Source of the DNA: Halichondria panicea
Lineage: Eukaryota > Porifera > Demospongiae > Suberitida > Halichondriidae
Reading direction: 5' to 3'
Length of the DNA stretch: 64,000 nt
Assembly (NCBI RefSeq): GCF_963675165.1
Contig: NC_087385.1
Coordinates: forward strand, 1,550,501-1,614,500
This document shows positions 42,087 to 53,267 of the stretch, piece by piece. Each line of letters begins with the position of its first letter. Position 1 is the first letter of the stretch. The notes under the pieces are model-generated. The model did not search any database and was not told where the DNA came from. It saw only the letters and a list, made by a program, of their open reading frames with translations. The position numbers and the translations under genes were made by a program.

Positions 42087-42624
42087 ATGCCTCGGTGCGC
42101 ATGCGCAAGCGAGGTATACGGTAGTGTGTTTGTGTGTCTGTGTGTCTGTCTGTCTGTGTAGACTGCTACAGCTGCTCAAGGATGAATCAAGTGCAAGTAA
42201 GAGTTTCTATAGGCTTCTAGTCATGTTTACTTGGATTTTAATTCGTGGATTTGCAAAATAATGCTTTGTTCTCGAGTTATACCTAGTTTTGCTTACTTGG
42301 AATGCCATTGCAGCCTTTTCAGAAGAGCACGTAGCCAAACTTGTTTACCGAGTGTTGCTACTCTACTTAGTAGTTAGCTCTGCACTAAAACGCTAGCTAT
42401 TGGTAGCTGCAAGAGTGAGAAGAGAGCTGCAAGGCTCTGCTAATGCAGCCATTACTTGAACTTTTGGCATAGATCGTTTTTAACAATAATAATGGTCGAT
42501 CATTACCCACTCTGTGAGTTTTTGCATGCAGCAAAATTATCAAAGCTATTAGTAGCTTTATGTTATGTAGCTTTCATGAGCTTTGGCATCTTCACCGAGG
42601 CATCAGCACCTGCGGTGCTTTCAT
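42087..42624 (+). mobile_element. Dispersed ~560-bp element, copy 2
   Basis: Same family as 11724-12284 (inverted) and 49816-50403. Starts ATGCCTCGGTGCGCATGCGC, ends CACCGAGGCATCAGCACCTG + CGGTGCTTTCAT. It sits 24 bp after the TCF25 exon-17 duplicate, so the two may have moved together. No ORF. Confidence 0.8.
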
Positions 42625-43326
42625 TTAGCTATATTTTGTATTTAGCCTCCAAATGCAGTTATTGCGATTGTTCATGATTGTGTTCTCATTTCTACAGTTT
42701 ACTTTCCCCCCCGAAAATTAACCGCTGTACGGCACATGTGTATGTATAGCTATATTGATACTCTAAACTTATTGACCACCTCTCCACCTATTGCCCAGTT
42801 CCCGAGGTGCCCCCGGAAAAGCCTCACAAAAGCATCTCCCCATTCAAACCCGTGGCCAGGAAAAAAGAAGACAGCTGCGCAAGTCACAACATGATTGCAC
42901 ATAATGGATTTGGTCCCCACTCCCTACAATGTTTATGTTGTTGATTGACTCACTAGTCACTACATGTACTACGTATCTACTGTTCTACTATCATTACCCA
43001 TACTGTCTATTGGAGTTGCATACTCTTTCCTTACCCATACTAGCATGCATTCTGTTGTGTCTATGTTGTTACTCTTCCCTTGACAAGTCTCTACAAAGAG
43101 TGTATACAAAACACAGTGTACATGTAATTGTTTGTTTGATAAAGCAAATAATTATTTGATGAGAAAAGGGTACACAGTGAACACCAAAAAATTGGATATT
43201 TTATTTATACAAATCAGCCTGCCCACTATAGATGTTATAAACGCATAGTACAACACATGCATGCATGCACAATGCACCGTGTAGAATGGCATGGACAAAA
43301 AAGACCTGGCCTGTTGGTATAGTCTA
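42625..43326. other. Intergenic, no supported gene
   Basis: Contains a pyrimidine-tract-plus-AG site (near 42800) followed by ~90 bp open in two frames, but no upstream or downstream exon joins it. The rest is AT-rich 3' flank of the kelch-kinase gene. Confidence 0.4.
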
Positions 43327-46300
43327 TTAAAAGGGTACTATTTTGTTCAGTTCCACGAGCACCTCGGACATACTGGGTCGATCACTGGGCTCTCTCTTAG
43401 TGCAGCGGACAATCAGGTCATACAGTGCAGGACGCTCTCTCTGTATTTGGTGCATCATGTCTCGATAATGTTCAGCACTTGGGAATCGACTAGCGGTCAC
43501 CTCACAGAGGACAATGCCATAGCTGTACACATCGATCTTGACAGACTGTCTCAGAGGGGGAGTGAGAAGATCAAAGGCTTGAGGGATAACTTCAGGAGGG
43601 GAGTAGACTATAGCCCCCTCTCCCATCGTCTGAGCATGTTGCAGGAAGTTGGCTGAGCCGAGGTCAGAGACCTTCCCCTTCCACTGGTGATTGGGCATTC
43701 GCTGGAGGAGGACGTTGGGAGCACTCACATCACGGTGGATGATGGGATCGTAGCGCTGGTGCAGGTAGTCCAGAGCTAGGGCAATGTCAATGAAGATTGA
43801 GAGGCGGTTTAATGGTACCAGTTGATTCGTCTCGTATGCTTGTCTAAGATTTATGTCAAGAAGCTCTGTAATGATGAGAGGAGGGGATTGATTGGCTTGA
43901 TTTTGCTCATCAAAAATAGCTCCAATGAATTGCACAAGGTTTGGATGTCGTACTTCAGCCAATAGCTTCATTTCTCTCTCCATTTTTTCGATGTGGATTG
44001 GGACAGCAATTTCTTTGTGTAGTTGCTTGATGGCCACCCTGACTGTTCCCTCCAGCACCTCCCCCCACCCTCCTTTGCCAATTCTCCTGCCAATGATCAC
44101 TCTGTTGGCCGGTATCCTCCACACCTCTGTGTTGTGTGCTGCCAACTCTTTCGTCTTGCCTTCTAACTCACTCCTGAGAGCTATGATTTGAGCACATAGG
44201 TCAGCTTCTCTTCTGTTGCCATCTTGGACTGTTTGTTGAGCTTCTCTGAGTTGTCTCTCAGTGTCTACACAGTGATGGTTGGCCTCGGTTAAGTTTCGTT
44301 TTTTTGTAGCTAATTCTTGACCTTGAGTAGCCAATTCTCGATCCTTATTTTGTAACAATTGTTCACAGCAACGTTGAGTGTCCTGTTCTCTCTGCTCTGC
44401 TGCTCGTAGCTGTTGTTCCAGAGCCCTCACCTGGTCTTGAGAGGAGTGGTCGCTGGTCACACTGACTGATGAGGCACGAGCAGTTTTTTGTCCGATCTCT
44501 ATCCTCTTTTCTCTCAGTCGCTGGCTGGAGCCTCTAGTGTTGTTGTGGGCCACATCAACAATAGCCCACTTCCCAGCTGTGGGTTCAGCACCAGACGTTG
44601 ATGGTCCAGTTAACTCTACGGGAAGTAATAAAATCATAACAGCATACACACAGTCGTATAGTACTATTATAGCCGAGTGTATTTGTCTACCAGATTTACA
44701 GCTATATGTACTCCTCTATCCTCACCGAATCTCAGTATGGTTGTCTCTGCAATGTTATCTCCCCCCCTCTCCCGACGGCCTCCAAACACGAGGACCTCAG
44801 TGACCCCTGGTCCGAGACTGGTGGCTGTGGTGGAGTGGTGACAACGTGGTTTCACAGAAGACTCAGGATGTGACACCTGGAGTCAAAACATGGGCTATAA
44901 ACATGGGCTATGATGTGTACGACAACCTGTTTGAGCAAAAGCAACGTGATTGGTGGCCTCGATCCTAGGCAGTACTTCCTCAAAGAGTGGGCCTGGTATC
45001 GACTGCTTGCGCATGCGCTAACCATTAGGCAGATACCGGCTAACGCAGGATAACAACGTGTATGCTCAGTACCGTATTACTGGAATGTTTTGCGAACTTT
45101 GCGATGGTTGATCAATTCACAACAATAAAACCCGCAAAACCTAGTAAATACACACGATCCTTGCCAAAACGCAATAGTTAGATAGTAAAGGGTTAAAATT
45201 TCTGCTGATTTGGCTCATTCGCAAAGGTTTTTCACCCGCAAAATATTCTAGTAATACGGTAAAACAATGACGTCGATCACAACGAACGGAAGTGGATTGA
45301 AGGAAGTACATAGAAAGTTCGATTGAAGCCCATCTGATAGCATTCTGATAGCTACCTGTAGCCTGCTATATTAACAAAAGACTCACAGCCTGCAACAGTG
45401 TAGATGACAATCGTCTGAACGGAGTGAGCTGACAACTAGGCTATATGGACAGGCCACGCCCATCTAATACCAACTTCGGTGAAAATCTACTATACTACTG
45501 CTACTGCAGAAAGAAAATAGCTGTACAACAAATCTACAGCTCTGTCTCTAGCTAGCTAGCTATAGAGCACTTTTAATAGTTTGTCCTGATAAATTTAGTA
45601 TTATAAGGAAATTTTACGGGAAAAAATATCCCAATAACTTTGCGCATGCGCAAGCAGTCATCTCCTCAGGGGAGGCCAGTGAAGGAGGCTATGTGATTGG
45701 TATCTAAATCTACAACAAAAGCTAGAGTAGCGCTGGCTGAAACTTACTTCTGCCCACTTGCCAGTGTCAACATCAAGTATCCACATGCCCCCCAGTGTCT
45801 TGTTGTAATTATCCAGTCCTCCATACACCAGTAGTTGAGGGTGGTCTTCGCTATAGTTGAGACAGCAGGCAGCATGGAATGCCCTCTCCACTGGCCATGG
45901 CTCTCCCTGTACTGGCTTCACCTTAGTCACCTCCTATATACATTGTACACACAGTGAATACATCTAACTTTGTGTGGTCAACCTAATTATACAACAAATG
46001 TGGCCATGTCAAATACAGGTGCTTACACACACATACAGGTGGTGTATTGCTGACTAATCTTATTGCTGACTAATCTTACAAACTCACCATTTTCCTGAAG
46101 TCGAAAACGTAGACATCATTAACCCTATGGTTTGGTTGTGTCCCTCCAAAGAGGACTGCCCTGTGCTGGTCCAACTTGGTGAATGAAAAGCCAGTACAGG
46201 GAGGAGGTCTCTCTCCTTTGAGTTCAGGGGACGACCAGACACCTGGAAGTGGGTTTGGATTGAGCAACTAGCCACAACTATTGTTGGATAGTATCACGTA

Positions 46301-46855
46301 GTCGATTTTATACAATTTACAAATTCTCTACTGTAAATAGCTCGCGTGCAGTGGTGATCGACACTTACCATTTTTTACATCAAAGAGATGGAACTCATTT
46401 GTCCATCCACGTCCATCAGTGTATCGTGTGTTCCTGGTGAATGTTGATCCTGGTTGTGTGGGACCAATACCGAGTCCTCCAAAGCAGCACAGAGTTCTCT
46501 CATCCACGCTGACAAGTCCACAGTAAGACTTTTTAACAGGTTGATCACCAGTGGTTTCAACTTCGGTCCACTGGAGAGTGTCCAGATCAAGCTTGTACAT
46601 GTCATTGACGTAATCATGCCCATGACTACAAAATGCGTAGAGGCAACGACCTACACAAACAGAGCAACCACCCCACTCTCCAGGGGGTGGAGGTCCAGTG
46701 GTGGGCAAGAGGCTCCACTGCTCAGTTCTTGAGTCATACACAGCAATGATGTTAGATCCCAGTCTATGACAAAGCCCCCTCCAATAGTAATGGCGTCCAT
46801 CAGCTTCAGCGGAGAATGGTAGCGCACAAGATGGTGGTTCAACAGGAGCTTGCAT
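43327..46855 (-). CDS. Kelch-repeat, coiled-coil, TKL-type protein kinase
   Basis: Predicted Ser/Thr or dual-specificity kinase with a kelch sensor. Five exons: 46369-46855 (ATG), 46088-46242, 45748-45933, 44726-44876 and 43327-44615. Phases agree and give 755 aa. Residues ~1-300 hold kelch-type repeats (GGCSVCVGRCLYAF, LCCFGGLGIG, AVLFGGTQPNHRVNDVYVF, QLLVYGGLDNYNKTLGGMW, EVLVFGGRRERGGDN). Next is a ~120-residue Gln/Glu-rich coiled coil, then a kinase domain: IGKGGWGEV, VAIKQL, an IIHRDVSAPNVLL catalytic loop, DLG in place of DFG, SPPE and DVYSYGIVLCE. The essential Lys, Asp and metal-binding Asp are present. An acceptor-like TTTTTACAG just before the ATG suggests an upstream 5'-UTR exon. 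Family placement as TKL is by motif only. Confidence 0.85.
44877..45747. other. Intron 3 of the kelch-kinase gene, with a MITE
   Basis: An 871-bp intron, long for this gene. It contains a 188-bp inverted-repeat element (45072-45259) and otherwise AT-rich sequence with no exon-like segment. The element separates the last kelch-encoding exons, so it does not interrupt coding. Confidence 0.6.
45072..45259. mobile_element. TA-flanked MITE, CCGTATTACTGGAAT termini
   Basis: Left end CCGTATTACTGGAATGTTTT and right end AAATATTCTAGTAATACGG are inverted. TA dinucleotides lie immediately outside both ends (45070-45071 and 45260-45261), the signature of Tc1/mariner-like insertion. Non-coding. Confidence 0.75.
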
Positions 46856-47137
46856 CGTCTGTAAAAAGTGAGTGAACAAATGAGAGTGACTAGATCACAC
46901 TCACACAACAGAATGATGACACTCACTAGTTGGTGCATGTGAGTGCATGTGAGTGTCTAGTTGGGCGGAGCCCGACCGTCCCTGACAACAGAAACACAGA
47001 AAAACTTCGCACATGTACCCAGGCCGAGTTGTGTCTAAAATAACGCTACACCTAGATCGAAATAAGCAAAAGATAAACAGATGATCTTTACCTTTTGCCT
47101 AGTATTGTAGCTACAAACTTACACTCCATGTAATAAG
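46856..47137. promoter_or_regulatory. Divergent promoter region kelch-kinase/TCF25
   Basis: About 280 bp separate the two divergent first ATGs. The segment should hold both promoters and, on the kinase side, a probable 5'-UTR splice acceptor next to the ATG. No TATA box is seen in the region. Confidence 0.5.
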
Positions 47138-50100
47138 ATGTCCTCCCGAGCTCTGCGACGGCTCCATGAGGAGCCCACTGTGATCAGAGTAGGGGAGCAG
47201 TCAGAGGAGGGTGAGGAGGAGAGTGGTCCTCTGTCAACCAGAGGGAGTAAACCACGCAACCTTTTTGCCATGGTGAGCTCATCATCATTGACACTTACAG
47301 TTCAACTTTTCCCTTGGTATGGTAGCTAGGTAGTAACGCACACACACCTACACAGCTGAATGAAGATCACGAGTCCAGTGATGCTGGTGATGAGGACGAA
47401 AGTGGTACTCCTGTCGCCAGCAGTCATGTGACACCGGTAACAAAGAAAAAGAAAAAGAAAAAGGGCAAAAAGAAAAACTCCAAACCTAATCAGGTTAGTG
47501 TTACTATATAATTGTCACATGACTGTCACATGATCTCTAGTCCCCAGACGAAGACGTTGATGCTGCTATACATGAGGTCAATCAAATGCTGGGTCAAGTG
47601 AAGGTACTGTCGAGTCCTGCTGTTGCCATGGCAGCAGTATACAAGTCCATCCTCTGTGTGGACAGAAGGTGTGTTGAACTCATGGCCTGTTTGAGATGTT
47701 AGCATTATAATAGCTGTTGTGTTGTGTGCAGTTTATCACTCTCCCGACCTCGTCTCCATAGGTTACTGAATGCTAATAGTGAGATGAGGAGGATCTTTGG
47801 GTCCAGAGTGGTGAGGGGGGAGGAGAGGTGGGTCACGCATCACTATCTTTGTCTGTACTGGTATATTTTGTCCTCTCTCCAGAGCACCGAAATCCCACAA
47901 AAGGACTCACCTCAGAACTACAGCGTGAGTATAATATTATTGGCTGGTTGATTATGCACCTGTACGTGTGTGAGACTTCTATAAGTATTGACTTGGGCAA
48001 AAAGTTTCACTGTACATTTGCCCATCTTTGTAGTATAGGAGTTGTGTATGATACGTACATTAGGGAAATTGTATTCTCCCTCAGTTTGGCCACTCCTCGA
48101 GACACCTGGCCAAAAATGGACAAGCCAGGGCTCTCAATGAGAATGGCCCAATCAAAGGATGGGTGAGTAACAACAGTTCGCTGGAAAGTCCACTCTCCAC
48201 CGATTAAACAAAGCACACTTCTTTTTTTCTATTTCCAGCTTTGATGAACATTAATTGTATGCATTATGTGTATCAAGCGAGAATCTCGTTTCTCTCTCTG
48301 TACAGGTGTCAGTATTTTGTGTTTGAGCACTCGAGTGAGTACCAGAAGGTCCAGTTCAAGTTCTGGGAGGCTACAGACACCTTTGACCCCAATGCAATTG
48401 CTGTGAGTCAGACAACAGAGTTTTGAATAATGAAAAACTGTTACTCCCTCTATTTTAGGCTGTACTCCATGCCCACCCCTACCACAATGACTCCCTCCTC
48501 CAACTCAGTGAGGTCTGCAAGATGAGCGAGGATGTACAGATGGCTGCCGAGCTTGTAGGTGAGTCACATGACTGTTACTTGATGATATAGTTTTCATACA
48601 CCCTCTCAGAGCGAGCACTGTACTGCTTCGAGTGTTCCTTCCACACTCTGTTCAACATCACTCAGGGCAACTGTCGACTCAGCTATTCCCTCGCTGAAAA
48701 CAGGTCTGTGCACTCTTACCCCGCCCCCCCTTACCTCTGACTGTGTTTCTACCCACTACTACCCCCTTGCCTCTGATTTTGTTTCCCCTCACTACTACCC
48801 CCTTACCTCTGACTGTGTCCCCCCCACTACTACCCCTTACCTTTGACTGTGTCCCCCCACTACTACCCCTTACCTCTGACTGTCCCCCACTACTACCCCC
48901 TTACCCCTATGTTCCCCCCACCCCCACTACTACCCCCTTACCCCTGACTGTGTCCCCCCACTACTACCCCTTACCTCATGTACCACTGACAATGTTCCTC
49001 CACTACTACTCCTTACCCCTGACTATGTCCCCCCACTACTACCCTTACCTCTGACTGTGTTTCTACCCACTACTACCTCCTTGCCTCTGATTTTGTTTCC
49101 CCTCACTACTAACCTCTCACCCTCTGACTGTGTCCCCCCCACTACTACCCCTTACCTCTGACTGTCCCCCCACTACTACCCCCTTACCCCTATGTTCCCC
49201 CCACTACTACCCTTACCCCTGACTGTGTCCCCCCACTACTACCTCCTTACATGTACCTCTGATAATGTCCCTCCACTACTACTCCTTACCTCTGATAATG
49301 TCCCCCCACTACTACCCCTTACCCCTGACTGTGTCCCCCCCCCCCCCACTACTCCCCTTACCTCTGACTGTGTCCCCCCACTACTACCTCCTTACATGTA
49401 CCTCTGATAATGTCCCTCCACTACTACTCCTTACCTCTGACAATGTCCCTCCACTACTACCTCCTTACCCCTGACTATGTCCCCCCACTACTTCCCTGAC
49501 CTCTGACTGTGTTTCCCCTCACTACTATCCCCTTACACCTTTGACTGTGTTTCTACCCACTACTACCCCCTTACCTCTGACAGTGTCCCTCACTACTAAC
49601 CCCCCTTACGTCTGACTGTGTTTCCCCTCACAGGCCATTCTTCATAGCTCTGTTCCGTCATCTAAACTATGTTGGAAGAAGAGGTGAGTACTAATACAGA
49701 GAGGGCTAGTACTAAATGATCATCTCCTCTTCCTCGCTCACAGGATGTCATCGCACAGCTTTGGAGTTCTGCAAGCTATTACTGAGGTACATGTACACAG
49801 TGCCTAAGACTTGTTATGCCTCGGTGTGCATGCGCAAGCGAGGTATACAGTAGTGTGTCTGTGTGTGTGTGTGTGTGGTCTGTGTAGACTGCTACAGCTG
49901 CTCAAGGATCAATCAAGTGCAAGTAAGAGTTTCTATAGGCTTCTAGTCATGTTTACTTGGATTTTCATTCATGAATTTGCAAAATAATGCTTCATTCTCG
50001 AGTTATGCCTAGTTTATTTGGAATGCCATTGCAGCCTTTTCAGAAGAGTGCGTAGCAAAACTTGTCCATGGAGTGTTGCTACTCTACTTAGTAGTTAGTT

Positions 50101-53013
50101 CTGCACTAGAATGCTAGCTATTGGTAGCTGCAACAGTGAGAAGAGAGCTGCAAGGCTCTGCTGTACTGATGCAGCCATTAATCTTAGGCTTGAACTTTTG
50201 GCATCGATCGTTTTTAATATCAATCATGGTCGATCATTACCCACTCTTTGAGTTCTGGATTCTGTCTGCATGCAGCAAAATTAATCAATGCAAAAATGTT
50301 CATCAAATATTCATGATTAAATGTGTGTATAAAAGCTATTAGTAGCTTTATGTTATGTAGCATGGCACCTCCACCGAGGCATCAGCACCTGCGGTGCTTT
50401 CATTCATGTGATAATCACTCCTAGAGTCGTACAAGTCCTTACTAAACTCACACACTGTCGTCTCAGCTAACAAATAAAACATGGCATTTATTCATGACAT
50501 AATAATTTATATATAATTATTATATTTTTGTGTATTTTCTGCTGACCCCTCCAGTTTAGACCCTGACGGAGACCCTCTGTGTGTCCTGCTCATGATTGAC
50601 TACCATGCCCTCAGGGCAGAGCAGTACACCTTCCTCACCGATCTCCACACACAGTGGGAGGTACGTTATACTGTATAGTGGGTATATTTGAGGGTAGAAA
50701 TTTTCGCGTAAATGCCTTTAGAAAAGTTTTTGCTGATTTAATTTTCGTGGAATAGCAGCCTTTTTGCAGTGTGCATGTATGCATATTAAATTCGTGGTTA
50801 TAAATATTCGCAGTATATACATGCTTAATCTGCGAAAACCATTATACCCTCGAAATATACCCGCTATACGATAATTATATATTGTTGGTTGACCACTCTT
50901 TGTAATTATACACTATTCACTATTGTGTTCATTTCTCCTTGCAGCCAAATCGTAATTTGAGTCAGCTTCCAAATTTCGCATTCTCCATACCACTGGCTCA
51001 GTTCCACTGCCGGTCACCATCATTGGAATCAGAGACAACTGTATCGGAATGTGACCGTGGCCTGCAGGAAGCTCTTATCATGTTCCCCAGTTTGCTGATA
51101 CCCCTACTGGACAAGTGTGGTGTGACCCTTGACCCCAATATTATGAAACATTACTTCTTCAGTACTGCTGACATGGGAAGGTAACCCATCTACTGTACTG
51201 TATGCAGTCACTGTAAAGGTTGCTGTATAGTGACCTCACTAACAACGTTACTGTCCTTACGGAAATGTGTCCGTTCTAGCTTACAATTATACAGTACTTA
51301 AATTTCTGTGTGTGTGTGTAACCACCATTATGTGCTTGATTTAATTAGTGTACATGATAATGATTATCTTTCAACACTATTTCACGTACCGTATAGCGCG
51401 AAATTTTCGAGGCACTTATATTTCGTGGATTGGCCTCTAAAAGCCATTTCGTTGCACAATGTTCGCGGAATGACTGCTTACCGGAAGCCACGCCTTTAAA
51501 TATTTGCATGATAGCAGGTAATTCTTATTAACGAACACTTTTCGTGGACTTAATTTTCGTGTAGAATTCCAACCCACGAAATCCGCGAAAATTAAGCCCC
51601 TCGAAAATTTCGCGCTATACGGTATCCCCAGGGAGCCCAAAAGTCTTCAGGTGTTGCTACAGCTGTATATAGAGCGAGGCCACTCCCTCTGGAAGGAGCC
51701 GGAGGTCCTCACTTGGCTGGAGGCCAACTCCCGACAGGTTGTGGCTAGGGTGAACTCGGGGGACCCTCTAGTGACACAGTGCACAGACAAGTGAGTCAGT
51801 GGAGATTAGTACATGCCTACACTACATACTGTGCTGGTAAAGAAATTTACCATCAGTGTCTTAATTATTATAGCCACCCACGCTTACATAAGATTGCTGT
51901 CTAGCTTGTAGGCCCAGTAAATAGAACAAGCCATGCTCGATAACATCCCTGGCCCTTTGATCATGTACCGACTGCATAACATTTATATTAATGTGCTCTA
52001 CAATTGCTTAGCTTGCCCAGCTATAGAGTAAGAGTGTTTCACTTATACAGGAGAAAGAGGAGGTTTGTGGGTACACCCAGGAATATCCACAGACATGTTG
52101 TCATGTCCGACTTTGATCGTGTAGCAGCTGCACTGCCCAGGGTACGTATGTTTAACCTACAGCACTCACACACACTAGAGCATTGTGGTAGAGTCATCAG
52201 CATCAGTTCACACAGTTTTAGATTGTTATCTCACGAACCCCTCACCCCCACACACAGGATCACGGTGAGTCTGCTATTCTCTCGTACGACCCTCTCCCCC
52301 CGACTGACTCAGTCTCTGCCTACACCAGACCTCCGAGGTAAGGATTACATGTACATGCCTTATGAAATTGAATTATAGTGTTAATGTCACTGGTTACTGA
52401 TCTTCTGGCTGGCTAGTTTTAGGTGAAATGTTCATGTGAACAATGTTATATTGATATAATTATGCAAACTGTACGTACAGTACTGCTTGGAAACATGTTT
52501 ATTCTTTTAGACAAATTCGATCATAGTACAATTAATGTTTTCCCCTCCCCTCCCCTCCCTAGGCGGCTCCTGCCAGCTGGTGCAGAGGATGAGAACCCGT
52601 TCATGTTGTTCCTACGCTCAATGTTGCCCACCTTCAACACACAGATGCCACCCAATCCACCAGCAGGGGTAAGCCCCGTCTCAATTATTCTGCTTTAGCT
52701 CTCACTTGACTGTACTGATTACTTTCGGGCCTAAATTAGAAGAAACAAAAGCTTTCCGTAGCTTCTCACAATCATCTTTACTAACTTATTAGTTCTCCTC
52801 ACTCTCTTGCAGGGTATGGCTGGGCACCGATTAGTCCCTGAGGCTGCAGTAGAAGATATGGGCGGAGCTCAAGGGGGCATGGAGGGTAACCCAGGGAGAC
52901 CGCTGGATCTACAGGCTACCGTCCAATCATTGATCAGAACACTCCAGGATGTTGTTCAATACGTACCCCAAGAGCCGGAGGAGGAGGGGGACTGGTCTAG
53001 TGACTCAAACTAA
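47138..53013 (+). CDS. TCF25: TCF25/NULP1 (RQC-complex family protein)
   Basis: Orthologue of TCF25, whose yeast homologue Rqc1 belongs to the ribosome-associated quality-control complex. Eighteen exons: 47138-47272, 47356-47493, 47541-47668, 47762-47827, 47883-47924, 48085-48162, 48306-48402, 48459-48558, 48610-48703, 49634-49683, 49744-49786, 50555-50660, 50945-51180, 51632-51790, 52051-52141, 52258-52337, 52563-52668 and 52813-53013 (TAA), 649 aa in frame. The N-terminus is acidic with a Lys-rich block (KKKKKKGKKKN). The conserved core is clear: TWPKMDKPGLSMRM, FEHSSEYQ, ENRPFFIALFRH, LEFCKLLL, NRNLSQLPNFAFS, PRNIHRHVVMSD, YDPLPPTDSVSAY and ENPFMLFLRSMLP. Introns 9, 11, 12 and 13 carry a minisatellite or MITEs. 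Confidence 0.95.
48704..49633. repeat. C-rich minisatellite filling TCF25 intron 9
   Basis: About 30 imperfect ~30-bp units of CTCTGACTGTGTCCCCCCAC + TACTACCCCTTAC fill nearly the whole 930-bp intron, up to the CACAG acceptor of exon 10. Plus-strand frames (PLLPLTSD-type repeats) are not genes. Confidence 0.9.
49816..50403 (+). mobile_element. Dispersed ~560-bp element, copy 3 (TCF25 intron 11)
   Basis: Third member of the family at 11724 and 42087, with the same ends and the same internal (GT)n tract. It lies in the sense orientation between exons 11 and 12 of TCF25 and is entirely intronic. Confidence 0.8.
50673..50871. mobile_element. MITE in TCF25 intron 12
   Basis: The inverted ends are TGTATAGTGGGTATATTTGA and, at the right, CGAAATATACCCGCTATACG. 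The interior is AT-rich with TTTTCGTGGAA-like blocks shared with the intron-13 element. Related to 19627-19828. Confidence 0.7.
51389..51622. mobile_element. TA-flanked MITE abutting the exon 14 acceptor of TCF25
   Basis: Left end CCGTATAGCGCGAAATTTTC and right end CGAAAATTTCGCGCTATACGG are inverted repeats flanked by TA (51387-51388 and 51623-51624). Only nine bases (TATCCCCAG) lie between the element and TCF25 exon 14 at 51632. The branch point of this intron must therefore lie inside the element. Confidence 0.8.
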
Positions 53014-53267
53014 TAACTACAGAGTTGTGATGTGATTTGTTGTGTTATCAATTTCACATTAATTTTTTCATGGCTGCGATTTATAATTTTGACACATTGT
53101 ATCCGATAAACATACATGTCCAATTATAGCTACTATACATAGCTATAATTATACATGATCAAAGCATGAGATTATTATGACTGTATAATTATACATGTTA
53201 ACAGACTATAGCTACACATGCATGCATGATCGAGGTAATGCTGTATAACAAACAATGGTGGTAAAGT

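Noticed and set aside
42800-42893. Possible isolated terminal exon (open in two frames, ending ...KKTAAQVTT* in one)
   Set aside because: A pyrimidine-tract-plus-AG site precedes it, but no upstream exon joins it and neither frame resembles a known family.
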